Source: Deltaproteobacteria bacterium
GTDB taxonomy: Bacteria > Desulfobacterota > WTBG01 > CAIYCZ01 > CAIRTM01
DNA length: 32,515 bases
Reading direction: 5' to 3'
NCBI GenBank assembly: GCA_016875025.1
Contig: VGSH01000024.1
Location: forward strand, 1-32,515
Shown here: positions 6,957 through 15,148 of the stretch, one piece after another
How the letters are laid out: the number at the start of each line of letters is the position of its first letter
Position numbering within the stretch: the stretch's first letter is position 1
Translations under genes and position numbers: made by a program
The notes under the pieces: model-generated
What the model saw: the letters and a program-made list of their open reading frames with translations, nothing else
What the model was told of the DNA's origin: nothing
Database searches by the model: none

Positions 6957-7080
6957 CAGGCTGTTGAAAAACATCCATCTGCTGCGTTGCGCTCATCATT
7001 CGTCACTGCGGCGTACGAAAAGTACGCCTCATTCCTCATAATCTCGCGCGCCTTGCATCTGAACGTTTTTGAACAGCCTG
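6957..7080. repeat. 124-bp symmetric palindromic element (MITE-like)
   Basis: The ends are inverted repeats, CAGGCTGTTGAAAAAC at 6957 and the complement of CAGGCTGTTCAAAAAC ending at 7080 (15 of 16 match). The exact centre is a hairpin, GGCGTAC-GAAAA-GTACGCC (7010-7028). The arms between are only partly complementary. I recall closely similar sequences as dispersed repeats in other bacterial genomes, but cannot check this here. No open reading frame lies within. No clear target-site duplication is visible. Confidence 0.75.
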
Positions 7081-7115
7081 TATAAATGATTTTTTCAATA
7101 ACTTGTTAGATACTG

Positions 7116-7664
7116 CTATGTTGCAGCTGCTGCAAAAAAACCGCTTGCGCGCAGCGCAGCTATCACGCAGTCAGCTGTTTCAAAAATGCTCAAATGAGTA
7201 TTATCAATACTATAATCGGCCAGCTCCATATAGACCGCATGGCGCTCATTCCACAGGCTCTTCAGGTATTCAGGGCTTGGGTTATCACGCAGAAACAGGG
7301 GCAGTCCCTTGGTCTGCATGCGTTCAAACAGCATTGCGGGATCGGTGCGCAGGTAGACGATTGCGCCCAGAGTTTTGAGCAGCATGCGGTTATTCTCGCG
7401 CATCGAGGCCCCGCCCCCGGGGGCAATTACACAGCCGTCCGCCTGCGCAAGTTCGGCCAGGACCGCGTGTTCCATCTCAAAGAAAAATTCCATGCCTTCC
7501 TGCTGAATAATTTCCCGGTAGTGAACCGGGCAGCCGTGCGTGCGACCGTAGCGCTTCTCGATTTCGCGGTCGATGTCGATAAAGCACAGATTAAGACGGC
7601 GTGAAATCTCAAGCGCGGTCGCGCTTTTACCGCAGGAAGCGAAGCCGATAAAGACGATGTTCAT
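7116..7664 (-). CDS. aroK: Shikimate kinase
   Basis: The product phosphorylates shikimate at the 3-OH with ATP. It is 182 residues, typical for the family. The Walker A loop GFASCGKS is at residues 7-14, the shikimate-binding DID at 30-32, the GGG loop at 83-85 (APGGGASM), and the lid and adenine-binding region follow (PLFLRDNPSPE). ATG 7664 is chosen because the P-loop then lies at the usual distance; the frame is open further upstream, to 7754, but those residues do not resemble the family. The ribosome binding site is weak. A near-consensus promoter lies about 110 bp upstream. It is the first gene of an aroK-aroC unit. Confidence 0.93.
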   Translation of the reverse strand: MNIVFIGFASCGKSATALEISRRLNLCFIDIDREIEKRYGRTHGCPVHYREIIQQEGMEFFFEMEHAVLAELAQADGCVIAPGGGASMRENNRMLLKTLGAIVYLRTDPAMLFERMQTKGLPLFLRDNPSPEYLKSLWNERHAVYMELADYSIDNTHLSIFETADCVIAALRASGFFAAAAT

Positions 7665-7773
7665 AGGTGTCGATTCAGGGGAAAGCCGGTGTTGCAGGTG
7701 CGTCTGCCGGCCGCCGTGCAGGCATGTCCCTGCGGATGAACGTGTATATCCCAAAAAGGATCGAATAGTGTGC

Positions 7774-7803
7774 AGTATAGGAGATGCGCCCGCTGCCTGT
7801 CAA
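7774..7803 (-). promoter_or_regulatory. aroK promoter
   Basis: On the minus strand: -35 TTGACA (7803-7798), 18-bp spacer, -10 TATACT (7779-7774). Both boxes match the sigma-70 consensus except one -10 base. It fires away from the pyrR promoter about 50 bp to the right. Confidence 0.8.
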
Positions 7804-7851
7804 GCGCAAACGCGCCGGAGCCATCCTGCTTGCGCCCGACTGGTTTTTTGC

Positions 7852-7881
7852 TTGACCCGGATCGCATGCCTGTGGTATTAA
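7852..7881 (+). promoter_or_regulatory. pyr operon promoter
   Basis: -35 TTGACC (7852-7857), 18-bp spacer, -10 TATTAA (7876-7881). The predicted start near 7888 gives a leader of about 128 nt before pyrR, which contains the attenuator. Confidence 0.65.
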
Positions 7882-7887
7882 CAGCTG

Positions 7888-8004
7888 AATTCTGGTACAT
7901 GAGAGACGTAAACCGCTCCCGCGTTCTTTTGAAATGACTACCGTGCGAGACACTCACCAGCTGCATACAAAGCCTTCATCCCGTTAGGATGGAGGCTTTT
8001 TTTT
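7888..8004 (+). promoter_or_regulatory. pyr operon leader with transcription attenuator
   Basis: The untranslated leader runs from the predicted start to an intrinsic terminator just ahead of pyrR. CTGG and TGAG (7892-7904 region) are complementary to CTCA-CCAG (around 7953-7960), giving a candidate anti-antiterminator hairpin of the kind PyrR binds. A short frame of 12 codons (7899-7937, MRDVNRSRVLLK) starts in the leader but lacks a good ribosome binding site. PyrR-UMP control is inferred from the downstream gene and the terminator; the exact PyrR-binding consensus is not clearly seen. Confidence 0.6.
7969..8004 (+). terminator. Intrinsic terminator (attenuator) before pyrR
   Basis: AAAGCCTTCATCC pairs with GGATGGAGGCTTT (one G-T pair) around loop CGTTA, followed by an unbroken T-run to 8004. 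It ends 11 bp before the pyrR ATG, so it must be read through for operon expression. Confidence 0.88.
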
Positions 8005-8015
8005 AGGGAAAAATC

Positions 8016-8570
8016 ATGGAACAGATCATCATCATGGACGCGCATGACATTGACCGCACCCTGAAGCGCATGGCGCATGAGATATGGGAGCGCAACCGGG
8101 GCGGCGATAATTTTTATTTGATCGGCATACGCCGCCGCGGGGTCACGATTGCCAACCGCATCGCCCGCAAGCTGCAGGAGTTCGAGGGGGTCACCATTCC
8201 GGTCGGAGCGCTTGACATCAACCTGTACCGCGATGATCTCTCGGAAGTCGCCTCCCAGCCGGTGATCAAAAAAACCGAAATACCCTTTGCGGTTACGGGA
8301 GCGAAAATCCTGCTCTGTGACGATGTGCTCTTTACCGGCCGCACGATCCGCGCCGCCCTTGCCGCTATCATCGACATGGGCCGGCCGCAGGTGATTCGGC
8401 TGCTCGCGCTGCTTGACCGCGGGCACCGCGAACTGCCCATTCAGCCCAATTATGTCGGCAATGTTGTTTCCACATCACGGGATGAGAGCGTTGAGGTCAT
8501 GCTTGCGGAAGATGATGGAATCGATCAGGTAATTATCACCCGAGGCGAAATTAATGGAGCTGAGTCATAA
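8016..8570 (+). CDS. pyrR: PyrR: pyrimidine operon attenuation regulator / uracil phosphoribosyltransferase
   Basis: This 184-residue protein belongs to the PyrR branch of the PRT family. The PRPP-binding motif [13 protein letters not shown] is at residues 98-110, and [14 protein letters not shown] near 37-50 is the PPi-loop region. DINLYRDDL around 67-75 and [14 protein letters not shown] further on are PyrR signatures that separate it from ordinary UPRTs. In known systems it senses UMP and PRPP and binds the leader RNA of pyr operons to force termination; many members also have UPRT activity. It follows its own attenuator, has a weak AGGG ribosome binding site, and overlaps pyrB by 17 bp, so translation is coupled. 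Confidence 0.95.
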   Translation: MEQIIIMDAHDIDRTLKRMAHEIWERNRGGDNFYLIGIRRRGVTIANRIARKLQEFEGVTIPVGALDINLYRDDLSEVASQPVIKKTEIPFAVTGAKILLCDDVLFTGRTIRAALAAIIDMGRPQVIRLLALLDRGHRELPIQPNYVGNVVSTSRDESVEVMLAEDDGIDQVIITRGEINGAES

Positions 8571-9471
8571 GGACCTTCTGGGCATTGAGCAGTTAACCGC
8601 GCAGGAAATCAGCCTGATTCTTGACACCGCGGTTTCAATGAAGGAGGTGTCGGCGCGCGAGATAAAAAAAGTCCCCACCCTGCGCGGCAAAACAATCATC
8701 AGCCTGTTCTACGAACCCAGCACACGCACGCGCACGTCATTTGAGATTGCCGGCAAGCGATTGAGCGCGGACGTCGTCAACATTTCAGCCTCGAGCAGCA
8801 GCGTGGTCAAGGGCGAAACTCTTGAGGATACCGGCCGCAACCTGCAGGCCATGAATCCGGATCTGCTGATCGTGCGCCACGGCTGCGCCGGCGCGCCCAA
8901 GCTGCTGGCCGACGCTCTGCCCACAGCGGTTATCAATGCGGGCGACGGTGCGCATGAGCATCCGACCCAGGCGCTGCTGGACGCCTTCACCATCCGGGAG
9001 CGTCTGGAAACGCTTGCGGGCCGCAGCGTTCTGATCGTGGGCGATATCCTGCACAGCCGGGTGGCTCGATCAAATATCCTTCTGCTGAACAAAATGGGCG
9101 CGACGGTGCGCGTGTGCGGGCCCGGCACCATGATGCCGCGCTGTGTTGAGCATCTTGGCGTTGAATATGCGCCCCGGCTTGCCGACGCGGTGCGGGATGT
9201 GGACGTGATCATGATGCTGCGCATTCAAAAGGAGCGCCAGCAGGGAACCCGCTTCCCGAATGAGCGCGAATACGCCCGGTTTTTCGGACTGAACCGCGCG
9301 GTGCTGCGGCATGCCCGGAAGGATGTCTTGATCATGCACCCCGGGCCGGTCAATCGCGGCGTAGAAATCTCTCCGGACGTGATGAGCCTGCCCTACAGCA
9401 TTATTCTCGACCAGGTGACCAACGGGGTGGCCATACGCATGGCCCTGATGTATCTTTTAACCGGAAAGTAA
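8554..9471 (+). CDS. pyrB: Aspartate carbamoyltransferase catalytic chain
   Basis: The enzyme makes N-carbamoyl-L-aspartate from carbamoyl phosphate and aspartate, the first committed step of pyrimidine synthesis. The length, 305 residues, is that of the catalytic chain. Carbamoyl-phosphate-binding [12 protein letters not shown] is at residues 53-64, [10 protein letters not shown] near 134-143, the aspartate-binding [11 protein letters not shown] around 221-231, and HPGPVNRG near 263-270. No PyrI regulatory chain follows, so it probably belongs to the class controlled at the RNA level by PyrR. Its start lies inside the end of pyrR, and pyrC follows after 5 bp. Confidence 0.97.
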   Translation: MELSHKDLLGIEQLTAQEISLILDTAVSMKEVSAREIKKVPTLRGKTIISLFYEPSTRTRTSFEIAGKRLSADVVNISASSSSVVKGETLEDTGRNLQAMNPDLLIVRHGCAGAPKLLADALPTAVINAGDGAHEHPTQALLDAFTIRERLETLAGRSVLIVGDILHSRVARSNILLLNKMGATVRVCGPGTMMPRCVEHLGVEYAPRLADAVRDVDVIMMLRIQKERQQGTRFPNEREYARFFGLNRAVLRHARKDVLIMHPGPVNRGVEISPDVMSLPYSIILDQVTNGVAIRMALMYLLTGK

Positions 9472-9476
9472 CCGCT

Positions 9477-10760
9477 ATGGGGCTTTTGATTCGCAACGCA
9501 CGCGCGCTTGATCCGTCCGAAGGTCTTGATGAAACGCTGGATATTTTTATTCAGGATGGCCGTATCAGGGCGCTCGGCCGCGATATCGAAACGGGATCAG
9601 GCGATGCCTGTGAGGTAATCGATGCCACGGGGCTGATTGCAGCACCGGGCCTTATCGACATGCACACCCACCTGCGCGAGCCCGGCCAGGAGTACAAGGA
9701 AACCATTGCAAGCGGCGCGCGCGCAGCCGCTGCCGGCGGCTTTACGGCGGTGGCCTGCATGGCAAATACAAAGCCGGTCAATGACAATGCCTCCACAACC
9801 CGCTATATTATTGAAAGGGCCCGAGAGGCCTGCGTGCGGGTGCTGCCGGTCGCCGCATTGACCGTGGGGCTGCAGGGAACCGCGCTGACGGAAATGGGAG
9901 ACCTGAAGGCGGCCGGCGCTGTGGCGCTCTCAGATGACGGGCGCAGCATTGCCGACGCGCAGGTTATGCGGCTTGCGCTTGAATATGCGCGCAGTTTCGA
10001 GATTCCGGTCCTGTGTCACTGTGAAGACGCGAGCCTGTCCGTCGGCGGCGTCATGCATGAGGGTACGGTTTCGGCCGTTCTGGGCCTGCGTGCCATTGCG
10101 CCCACCGCCGAAGAGCTGATCGTTCAGCGCGATATCGCGCTGGCAGAGTGGACCGGCCACTGCGTTCACATACAGCATGTCAGCACAGCCGGATCCGTGC
10201 GCATTATCCGGGACGCCAAGGCCCGCGGGGTCCGGGTAACGGCTGAAACAGCGCCGCATTATTTCACGCTGACCGATGAGGCCGTGCGCGGGTTCGACAC
10301 CAATACCAAGATGAATCCCCCGCTGAGGGGTGCTCCAGACGTGGCCGCGATTAAACAGGGCCTCTCCGACGGAACCATTGACGTGATCGCAAGCGACCAT
10401 GCGCCCCACTCTTCGCTTGAAAAGGATGTTGAGTTCGATTATGCGGCCTTCGGGATTATAGGGCTTGAGACCATGCTGCCGCTTACGCTGGCGCTGGTGC
10501 GCGAAGGCGTGCTGACGCTGCCGCAGGCAATTGAAAAATTCACCTGCAATCCGGCTGCGGTGCTGGGCTATGAGCGCGCCCGGCTGAAGGCCGGCTCTGC
10601 AGCGGATATCACCCTCATCGACCCGGGTATGCTGTGGACCCTGGACCGCGCCCGTCTGCACTCCCTGAGCAGCAACACCCCGTTTCTCGGCCATACCTTC
10701 ACCGGCCGTGCCCTGTACACCATCGTCGGCGGCTCAGTCGTGCACAAGCATCAGGTCTGA
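9477..10760 (+). CDS. pyrC: Dihydroorotase
   Basis: The zinc amidohydrolase cyclises N-carbamoyl-aspartate to dihydroorotate. It has 427 residues and is of the long type I class. The metal ligands appear as DMHTHLREPGQE (H63 and H65), CHCEDASL, HIQHVSTA and ASDHAPHSSLEKD. The expected catalytic-domain motifs SDDGRSI and MNPPLR are present, so it is probably active rather than a PyrB-associated pseudo-enzyme. It starts 5 bp after pyrB, with GGAAAG across the pyrB stop as ribosome binding site. It is the last gene of the pyrR-pyrB-pyrC operon. A bidirectional hairpin terminator lies before the convergent fbp gene. Confidence 0.96.
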   Translation: MGLLIRNARALDPSEGLDETLDIFIQDGRIRALGRDIETGSGDACEVIDATGLIAAPGLIDMHTHLREPGQEYKETIASGARAAAAGGFTAVACMANTKPVNDNASTTRYIIERAREACVRVLPVAALTVGLQGTALTEMGDLKAAGAVALSDDGRSIADAQVMRLALEYARSFEIPVLCHCEDASLSVGGVMHEGTVSAVLGLRAIAPTAEELIVQRDIALAEWTGHCVHIQHVSTAGSVRIIRDAKARGVRVTAETAPHYFTLTDEAVRGFDTNTKMNPPLRGAPDVAAIKQGLSDGTIDVIASDHAPHSSLEKDVEFDYAAFGIIGLETMLPLTLALVREGVLTLPQAIEKFTCNPAAVLGYERARLKAGSAADITLIDPGMLWTLDRARLHSLSSNTPFLGHTFTGRALYTIVGGSVVHKHQV

Positions 10761-10964
10761 CCAGCTAGAGCATTTCCCGTTTTTCTGTGAAATTCAGACG
10801 CAGCAGGCGTGCGCTTCGTTTGCCTGCGCTATGTTCTCGCAGATGAGCGTTGTGCCGGATACGGGCGCAGAGGCTCGAACCGCGCAGGCGGCACTTTCCG
10901 CACACCTGCTGTGTTGATCTGGCTATGCCTTTATGTAAAATGCACTAAAAAAAATCGCATTAAA

Positions 10965-11002
10965 GCAAAAGACGGCCCCGGGAAACCGGAACCGTCTTTT
11001 GC
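10965..11002. terminator. Bidirectional terminator between pyrC and fbp
   Basis: GCAAAAGACGG and CCGTCTTTTGC pair outside an inner CCGG/CCGG stem with GAAA loop. A/T tracts on both arms let it work in both directions for the convergent genes. The rest of 10761-10964 shows no gene; a GCAGGC/GCCTGC inverted repeat near 10803-10827 is the only structure seen. Confidence 0.85.
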
Positions 11003-11026
11003 TTATGATAATACACTAAGCCCGCT

Positions 11027-12019
11027 TCAGGCCTTCAGGGCTTTCTGCACACTGTCAATCAGCTTCTTCGAGCCGACGTACAGGGCGGTTCGCTGATGAT
11101 GGGTTTTGGGCTTTATGTCCAGAATCGGCGTTCCGCTCTCATCAAGGGCGTCTCCGCCCGCCTCGCGGCACATGAATGCAACCACGTTGGCTTCATACAT
11201 GAGCCGCAGCTTGCCCTGCGGCCGGTTTTTTTTCGGATCCGGATGGTTGACAATGGCCGGATACATAAACATGCCGCCATTTGCCAGCAGGCGGTGGAAA
11301 TCCCCGGCCAGCGCGCCCAGATACCTGAAGGCATATTTTGACTGATTCTCACCGATCCATTTTTTAATATTTCCGCTGAACGTGTCGGTATTGCCGGCGT
11401 TGAAGGAAAGTTCCCATTTTTTCTCATTGGCCGGCAGCTCCATTCTGACGGGCTTCACAAACGTGCTGGTCTCATCCATGTGAAACCGCCAGCAGCCCGC
11501 ATCGCGCAGGGCCAGGGTAAACATGCCGGTTGGAATAACGAACATGCCGGCCGCAATATATTCATTGCCTGCGCGCAAGTGATAATTCTCCGGGCCCTGT
11601 ATACTGGCATCCAGATTTTTTTTTGCAATACCGAACATGAAGCCGACCGGCAGTCCGTGGGCAACATTTGAGGAGCCGTCCAGCGGATCAAAGTATATAA
11701 AATAGCGGCCGCCGTCCTTGTTAACGTCGATAATCTCTTCAACCTCTTCGCTGACAACCTGAATAACACGCTCGGTTGATTTTAAATAGTGCAGCACGAT
11801 TTCATGGGCGATGTCATCCATTTGCATGACTTCTTCACCCTGAACATTGGTGCTGCCCGCGAGGCCGAGATTGCCCTGCAGGGCCCCGGTGCGGTAGTAC
11901 AACTCAATGCGCTTGGCAGCCGCAACAATGGCGTCCATCAAAACCAGAAAGTGAAATGTGCGGTTGTGCTTTTCCTGGTGGCGCATCAGGAAATTAAGCA
12001 GTGTCTGTTCAAACTTCAT
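11027..12019 (-). CDS. fbp: Fructose-1,6-bisphosphatase, class I
   Basis: The product hydrolyses fructose 1,6-bisphosphate to fructose 6-phosphate in gluconeogenesis. It has 330 residues, normal for class I. Metal-binding signatures are the SEEVEE cluster near residues 90-95 and FDPLDGSSN at 110-118. The substrate/active-site signature GKLRLMYEANVVAFMCREAGG is near the C-terminus and is slightly divergent after GKLRLMYEAN. AGGAGG sits 5 nt before ATG 12019. It is transcribed toward pyrC and shares the bidirectional terminator. I see no clear promoter in the 140 bp upstream, so it may be read from the Nif3-like gene. Confidence 0.96.
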   Translation of the reverse strand: MKFEQTLLNFLMRHQEKHNRTFHFLVLMDAIVAAAKRIELYYRTGALQGNLGLAGSTNVQGEEVMQMDDIAHEIVLHYLKSTERVIQVVSEEVEEIIDVNKDGGRYFIYFDPLDGSSNVAHGLPVGFMFGIAKKNLDASIQGPENYHLRAGNEYIAAGMFVIPTGMFTLALRDAGCWRFHMDETSTFVKPVRMELPANEKKWELSFNAGNTDTFSGNIKKWIGENQSKYAFRYLGALAGDFHRLLANGGMFMYPAIVNHPDPKKNRPQGKLRLMYEANVVAFMCREAGGDALDESGTPILDIKPKTHHQRTALYVGSKKLIDSVQKALKA

Positions 12020-12162
12020 TACAGCCTCCTTTTGAATATATGTTCCTCTATCAAGACTCAGATGTCCCTGCGTTCAGTGTCAGGCCATAAATATTGCCTG
12101 CTACACACACCAGCAACGGGTACCGCTGCTGCATAAACACCGTAGAGCCGAAGCCACATGCA

Positions 12163-12921
12163 TCATGGCGTGCAGGGAGTATCGATAAACACTGACTCCA
12201 TATTGAGGGCTTCCCACAGGTGCGCGGCCAGAGCCTTCATCCCGAAGGTTTCGGTCTGATAGTGGCCGCCGTAAAAAATATTCAGGCCCAGCTCACGGGC
12301 CATGTATCGGGCCCCGTGTTTGGGCTCACCAGTAATAAAAAGGTCGATACCCTGGTTTTTAACCTCGCGCAACAGGTCCTGTTCTGTGGCTGAGCCGGCA
12401 ACAATGCCGATTGCTTGAACGGTTTCGGGCCCGAATGTGAAGTACGCCTGACAGCCGCCTATCTTTTCGGTCAGAAACGGCACCAAATCGCTGCGCGGGG
12501 CAGGTTGAGCAAGGGCCCCTTGTATGCCGATTGCCTTTCCGTGCCAGAGCGCAAACGGCTCTGTGCCGAGCAGCCCGAGCGCTTGAGCGATTTGGGCATT
12601 GTGGCCCAGTTGAAGATGCGCGTCAAGGGGCAGGTGGGCGGCATACAGGGCCATGTCGGCCTCAATGAGTGCCCGGATCCGGCTGTAGTGGGGGTCGAGT
12701 GCCAGCTGCTGGCTTCCCCAGAAAAGCCCGTGGTGAACAATGAGCAGATTGCAGTTCTGCGCTGCTGCCTTTTGAATTGTTTCGAGGCAGGCGTCAACCC
12801 CCAGCGCGATCTTTTGCACAGCGCCGCGGTTCTCAACCTGTATGCCATTGGCTGAGGAGTCATGAAATGCTTTGCAGTCAAGCAGCTCGTCAAGATAGGC
12901 TGCAATTGAGGACAATTTCAT
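12163..12921 (-). CDS. Nif3-like dinuclear metal centre protein (YbgI/DUF34 family)
   Basis: The 252-residue product has the Nif3/DUF34 motifs: ANGIQVE near the N-terminus, VHHGLFWG with its metal-binding histidines, AHLPLDAHLQLGHN, and near the C-terminus GEPKHG and GGHYQTETFG. The family forms toroidal hexamers with two metals per subunit and is linked to GTP cyclohydrolase I-type metabolism or metal handling; its exact function is unsettled. ATG 12921 is preferred to 12927 because GGGAG lies 8 nt upstream of it and only 2 nt before the other. A TTGACA-17-TACCAT promoter lies upstream. Confidence 0.9.
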   Translation of the reverse strand: MKLSSIAAYLDELLDCKAFHDSSANGIQVENRGAVQKIALGVDACLETIQKAAAQNCNLLIVHHGLFWGSQQLALDPHYSRIRALIEADMALYAAHLPLDAHLQLGHNAQIAQALGLLGTEPFALWHGKAIGIQGALAQPAPRSDLVPFLTEKIGGCQAYFTFGPETVQAIGIVAGSATEQDLLREVKNQGIDLFITGEPKHGARYMARELGLNIFYGGHYQTETFGMKALAAHLWEALNMESVFIDTPCTP

Positions 12922-12960
12922 GCACATAACTCCCTGAGGTGTAACGCAGCGCCCGTAGAT

Positions 12961-12989
12961 ATGGTAAATAAAAAACAGCTGTCTGTCAA
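12961..12989 (-). promoter_or_regulatory. Promoter of the Nif3-like gene
   Basis: On the minus strand: TTGACA (12989-12984), 17-bp spacer, TACCAT (12966-12961). The predicted start is about 35 bp before the coding start. Confidence 0.6.
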
Positions 12990-13097
12990 TGAGATTAGGC
13001 CAGGATTAGTCGTATACAGCTTTGACGCAAGCTGCTGTTACCGCAATCCGCGTTTTCTTCATGGACAGCAGAAACCGTATCTGGTATATGAAGCTTA

Positions 13098-14147
13098 ATG
13101 GATTCAAAACGGATTTCAAAAATCAGCTTTTTGATGCTGCTGTTGCTGCTGATGGCGGCCTTTGCCGTCATAATCCGGCCGTTTCTCGTGCCGGCCATTG
13201 TGGCGCTGATCATAACGGTTATCTGCTGGCCCGTTAACCGGCTGTGCATGCGGGTGTTCCGGGGCAGGCGCTATGCTGCAGCGGCCCTTGCGACCCTGCT
13301 GGTGTCGCTGTGCATACTCGGGCCCTTGAGCGCGGTTATCACGGTTGCAGCCATGAATGCTGTCGGTGCGGTCAAGGCCGTTGTTTCGCATCTTGAAGCC
13401 GGCGCGATTGCCCAGGTGATCGACCAGGCAAACATCTGGATTCAGGGCAAGATGGTCGCATTTCCGCAGTTTGTTCCCGCTGAACTCAATATACGGGCGA
13501 AACTGCTTGAATTTGTGGCAGCGGCCGGCAAAGTCGCCTACGAGTATTCCCCGAAGGTATTTACGGCAACGGCCGGCTTTTTCACGGGGATTCTGCTGGT
13601 TTTGCTGTTTCTGCTGATGTTTTTCGCCGAGGGCGACCGGCTGCAGCAGGTGCTGCTGAGCCTGGTTCCACTTGACCCCGCGCACAAACAAATATTGACA
13701 AAAGAAATCTCCGGCGTCATAACGGGGACCTTTGCGGGCATGATCGTAACCGCTCTTACCCAGGGACTGCTGATCGGCATCGGCTACTGGATTGCGGGCA
13801 TTGACAATGCCTTTGTCTGGGGCGTTGTTGCTGTCGGGGTAACCCTCATTCCGGTAATAGGGGCCTTGGCCATGTATCTGCCGCCGGCTGCAGCTCTTTT
13901 TCTCGGCGGCAGTATGGGCATGGGCGTATTTCTGCTTGTCTGGGGCCTGGCGCTGGTTTCCATGGCCGACAATGTCATAAAGCCTGTGGTTATGCGCGGC
14001 AAGGTCAACGTGCACCCGGTCCTGCTGGCCATAGCCATCATCGGCGGCAGCCTGTGGCTCGGGGCCATAGGTTTCATCATAGGACCGGTCATCGTTGCCA
14101 TGATGCTTGCCATGCTGCGCATATACCGCAGGGAATTCATTGCATAA
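13098..14147 (+). CDS. AI-2E family (PerM/YdiK-type) membrane transporter
   Basis: The product is a 349-residue integral membrane protein. Paired hydrophobic segments at about residues 10-45 and 60-90 are followed by a soluble helical portion (about 90-150). The C-terminal half has four or five more helices, including VTLIPVIGALAMYLPPAAAL, then the loop DNVIKPVVMRGKVNVHPVLL. These fit the family once called UPF0118, which exports or imports varied small molecules (AI-2 in TqsA, Na+ or H+ in others). The substrate cannot be told from sequence. The start ATG 13098 has only GAAG upstream. It is divergent from the Nif3-like gene. Confidence 0.92.
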   Translation: MDSKRISKISFLMLLLLLMAAFAVIIRPFLVPAIVALIITVICWPVNRLCMRVFRGRRYAAAALATLLVSLCILGPLSAVITVAAMNAVGAVKAVVSHLEAGAIAQVIDQANIWIQGKMVAFPQFVPAELNIRAKLLEFVAAAGKVAYEYSPKVFTATAGFFTGILLVLLFLLMFFAEGDRLQQVLLSLVPLDPAHKQILTKEISGVITGTFAGMIVTALTQGLLIGIGYWIAGIDNAFVWGVVAVGVTLIPVIGALAMYLPPAAALFLGGSMGMGVFLLVWGLALVSMADNVIKPVVMRGKVNVHPVLLAIAIIGGSLWLGAIGFIIGPVIVAMMLAMLRIYRREFIA

Positions 14148-14200
14148 GTCGCCCTGGCTTCTGCAGTGGAACGCCGGATTTTGTTTCTTTAGTTTGAACA

Positions 14201-14241
14201 CGGACGGAGCTCAAAGTTAGTGTTGACTCTGCTGCCGTCCG
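14201..14241. promoter_or_regulatory. Inverted repeat straddling the pilZ-gene promoter
   Basis: CGGACGG-AGC (14201-14210) and GCTG-CCGTCCG (14231-14241) are near-perfect reverse complements flanking the -35 box. They could be a regulator site or a terminator stem for the upstream gene; no T-tract follows. Confidence 0.4.
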
Positions 14242-14251
14242 ACTTTATAAA
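14223..14251 (+). promoter_or_regulatory. Promoter of the PilZ gene
   Basis: TTGACT (14223-14228), 17-bp spacer, TATAAA (14246-14251). It is a strong sigma-70-like match, leaving an untranslated leader of about 110 nt. Confidence 0.75.
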
Positions 14252-14318
14252 AAACAGATAACACTTGATCGGGATTCTTCCTCACACTCAGACTCAAAAA
14301 CAAAACGGTTGAAATACA

Positions 14319-14336
14319 GCATGCCCACGGGCATGC
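14319..14336. repeat. Leader hairpin upstream of the PilZ gene
   Basis: GCATGCC-CACG-GGCATGC forms a perfect 7-bp stem with a 4-nt loop in the predicted 5' untranslated region, ending 30 bp before the preferred start. Its role is unknown. Confidence 0.5.
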
Positions 14337-14366
14337 GTCGAAAGAGTGTACGCGCTGGTACCGGCC

Positions 14367-14726
14367 ATGGATTCCTGCAAGCTTCAGGCCTTTGAAAGAA
14401 ATCCCCGGGAAGAGAACCGCAAGTTTTTGCGTTTTCCCCTGTCGTTGAAGGCCGAATGCCACTATAATGTCCGGGAAGCGGGGCAAAGCTGCAGGGTCGT
14501 TGATATCAGCGGCCAGGGCCTTGGCCTCGAGCTTGACATCCCGGTCAGACTGTTCAATGGCCAGCTTGTTCTCCTGAGCATTGATATCGGCCACCGCCGG
14601 GCGCCGGTAAGCGCCATTGCCAAGCTTGCCTGGGTGCACAGTCAGGAAGACGGGTTTTTTATACAGCGTGCCGGCAGTTCACTGCTGTTTATGGACCCTA
14701 AAGGAAAAGAGCGCCTGCTGGAGTAG
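14367..14726 (+). CDS. PilZ-domain protein (candidate c-di-GMP receptor)
   Basis: The 119-residue product is essentially a single PilZ domain. The c-di-GMP-binding RxxxR is RKFLR at residues 18-22, and the second motif DxSxxG is DISGQG at 46-51. Strands follow through LVLLSIDIGHRR and AKLAWVHSQEDGFFI. With both motifs intact it should bind c-di-GMP. The ATG at 14367 is preferred; GTG 14346 would add seven residues, and neither has a clear ribosome binding site. It stands alone with its own promoter, so the process it controls cannot be read from context. Confidence 0.88.
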   Translation: MDSCKLQAFERNPREENRKFLRFPLSLKAECHYNVREAGQSCRVVDISGQGLGLELDIPVRLFNGQLVLLSIDIGHRRAPVSAIAKLAWVHSQEDGFFIQRAGSSLLFMDPKGKERLLE

Positions 14727-15148
14727 GCCCATGCCGGCATTCTTTGTGGTATTTCACGGGGAGGCCCCGGCGTGCCGACCTGATGTTAGCGGCTATAAGG
14801 AAGGCGCTGCAGATCGTTTGATGCGCCGTGCACTCCATATTGCGCCGATATGCCTGTATTTGATATGGTTGGGGCTTCGTGGACCGCCAGACAAGTCAAT
14901 AATTTTTGTTGATGAATTGTGCAATATATGCATATATACTCAAATAAGCAGAACAAAGCCATACTGAATGTTCCCCGAAAAAACTTTGTATACATGACAC
15001 GAGTTCTTGCATTAGCAAAGCTTTAGGGGTATATATTAATACATTACAAGAAATTGAGGCAGGCGAGTTGATATCTCCTGAAGCCCGCAAAGGCGTATTT
15101 CGTACTATCGGGGTGCAGCAAAAAATTAAAAACCAGGGAGGAAGTACA
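14727..15148. other. Gene-free AT-rich stretch with a 14-bp palindrome
   Basis: No convincing gene is present. ATATATGCATATAT (14924-14937) is a perfect 14-bp palindrome. A weak promoter-like pair (TTGCAT 15007-15012, TATATA 15030-15035, 17-bp spacer) could serve the cysteine-rich protein gene. The frame that runs into that gene from about 14950 has no ATG and is probably leader rather than protein. Confidence 0.5.

Noticed and set aside
9930-10694. A 254-codon minus-strand frame opposite pyrC
   Set aside because: It is antisense to an unmistakable dihydroorotase and shows no motif.
13116-14201. A 361-codon minus-strand frame opposite the AI-2E-type transporter
   Set aside because: It is a shadow of a GC-rich membrane protein gene. 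Its composition is Gln/His/Arg-rich without any family motif.
15068-15148. Upstream extension of the cysteine-rich protein
   Set aside because: The TTG start would bury the signal peptide, while ATG 15149 has GGGAGGAAG directly upstream.
14727-15148. c-di-GMP riboswitch upstream of the cysteine-rich protein, suggested by the PilZ neighbour
   Set aside because: The conserved GEMM core bases were not found in this stretch.
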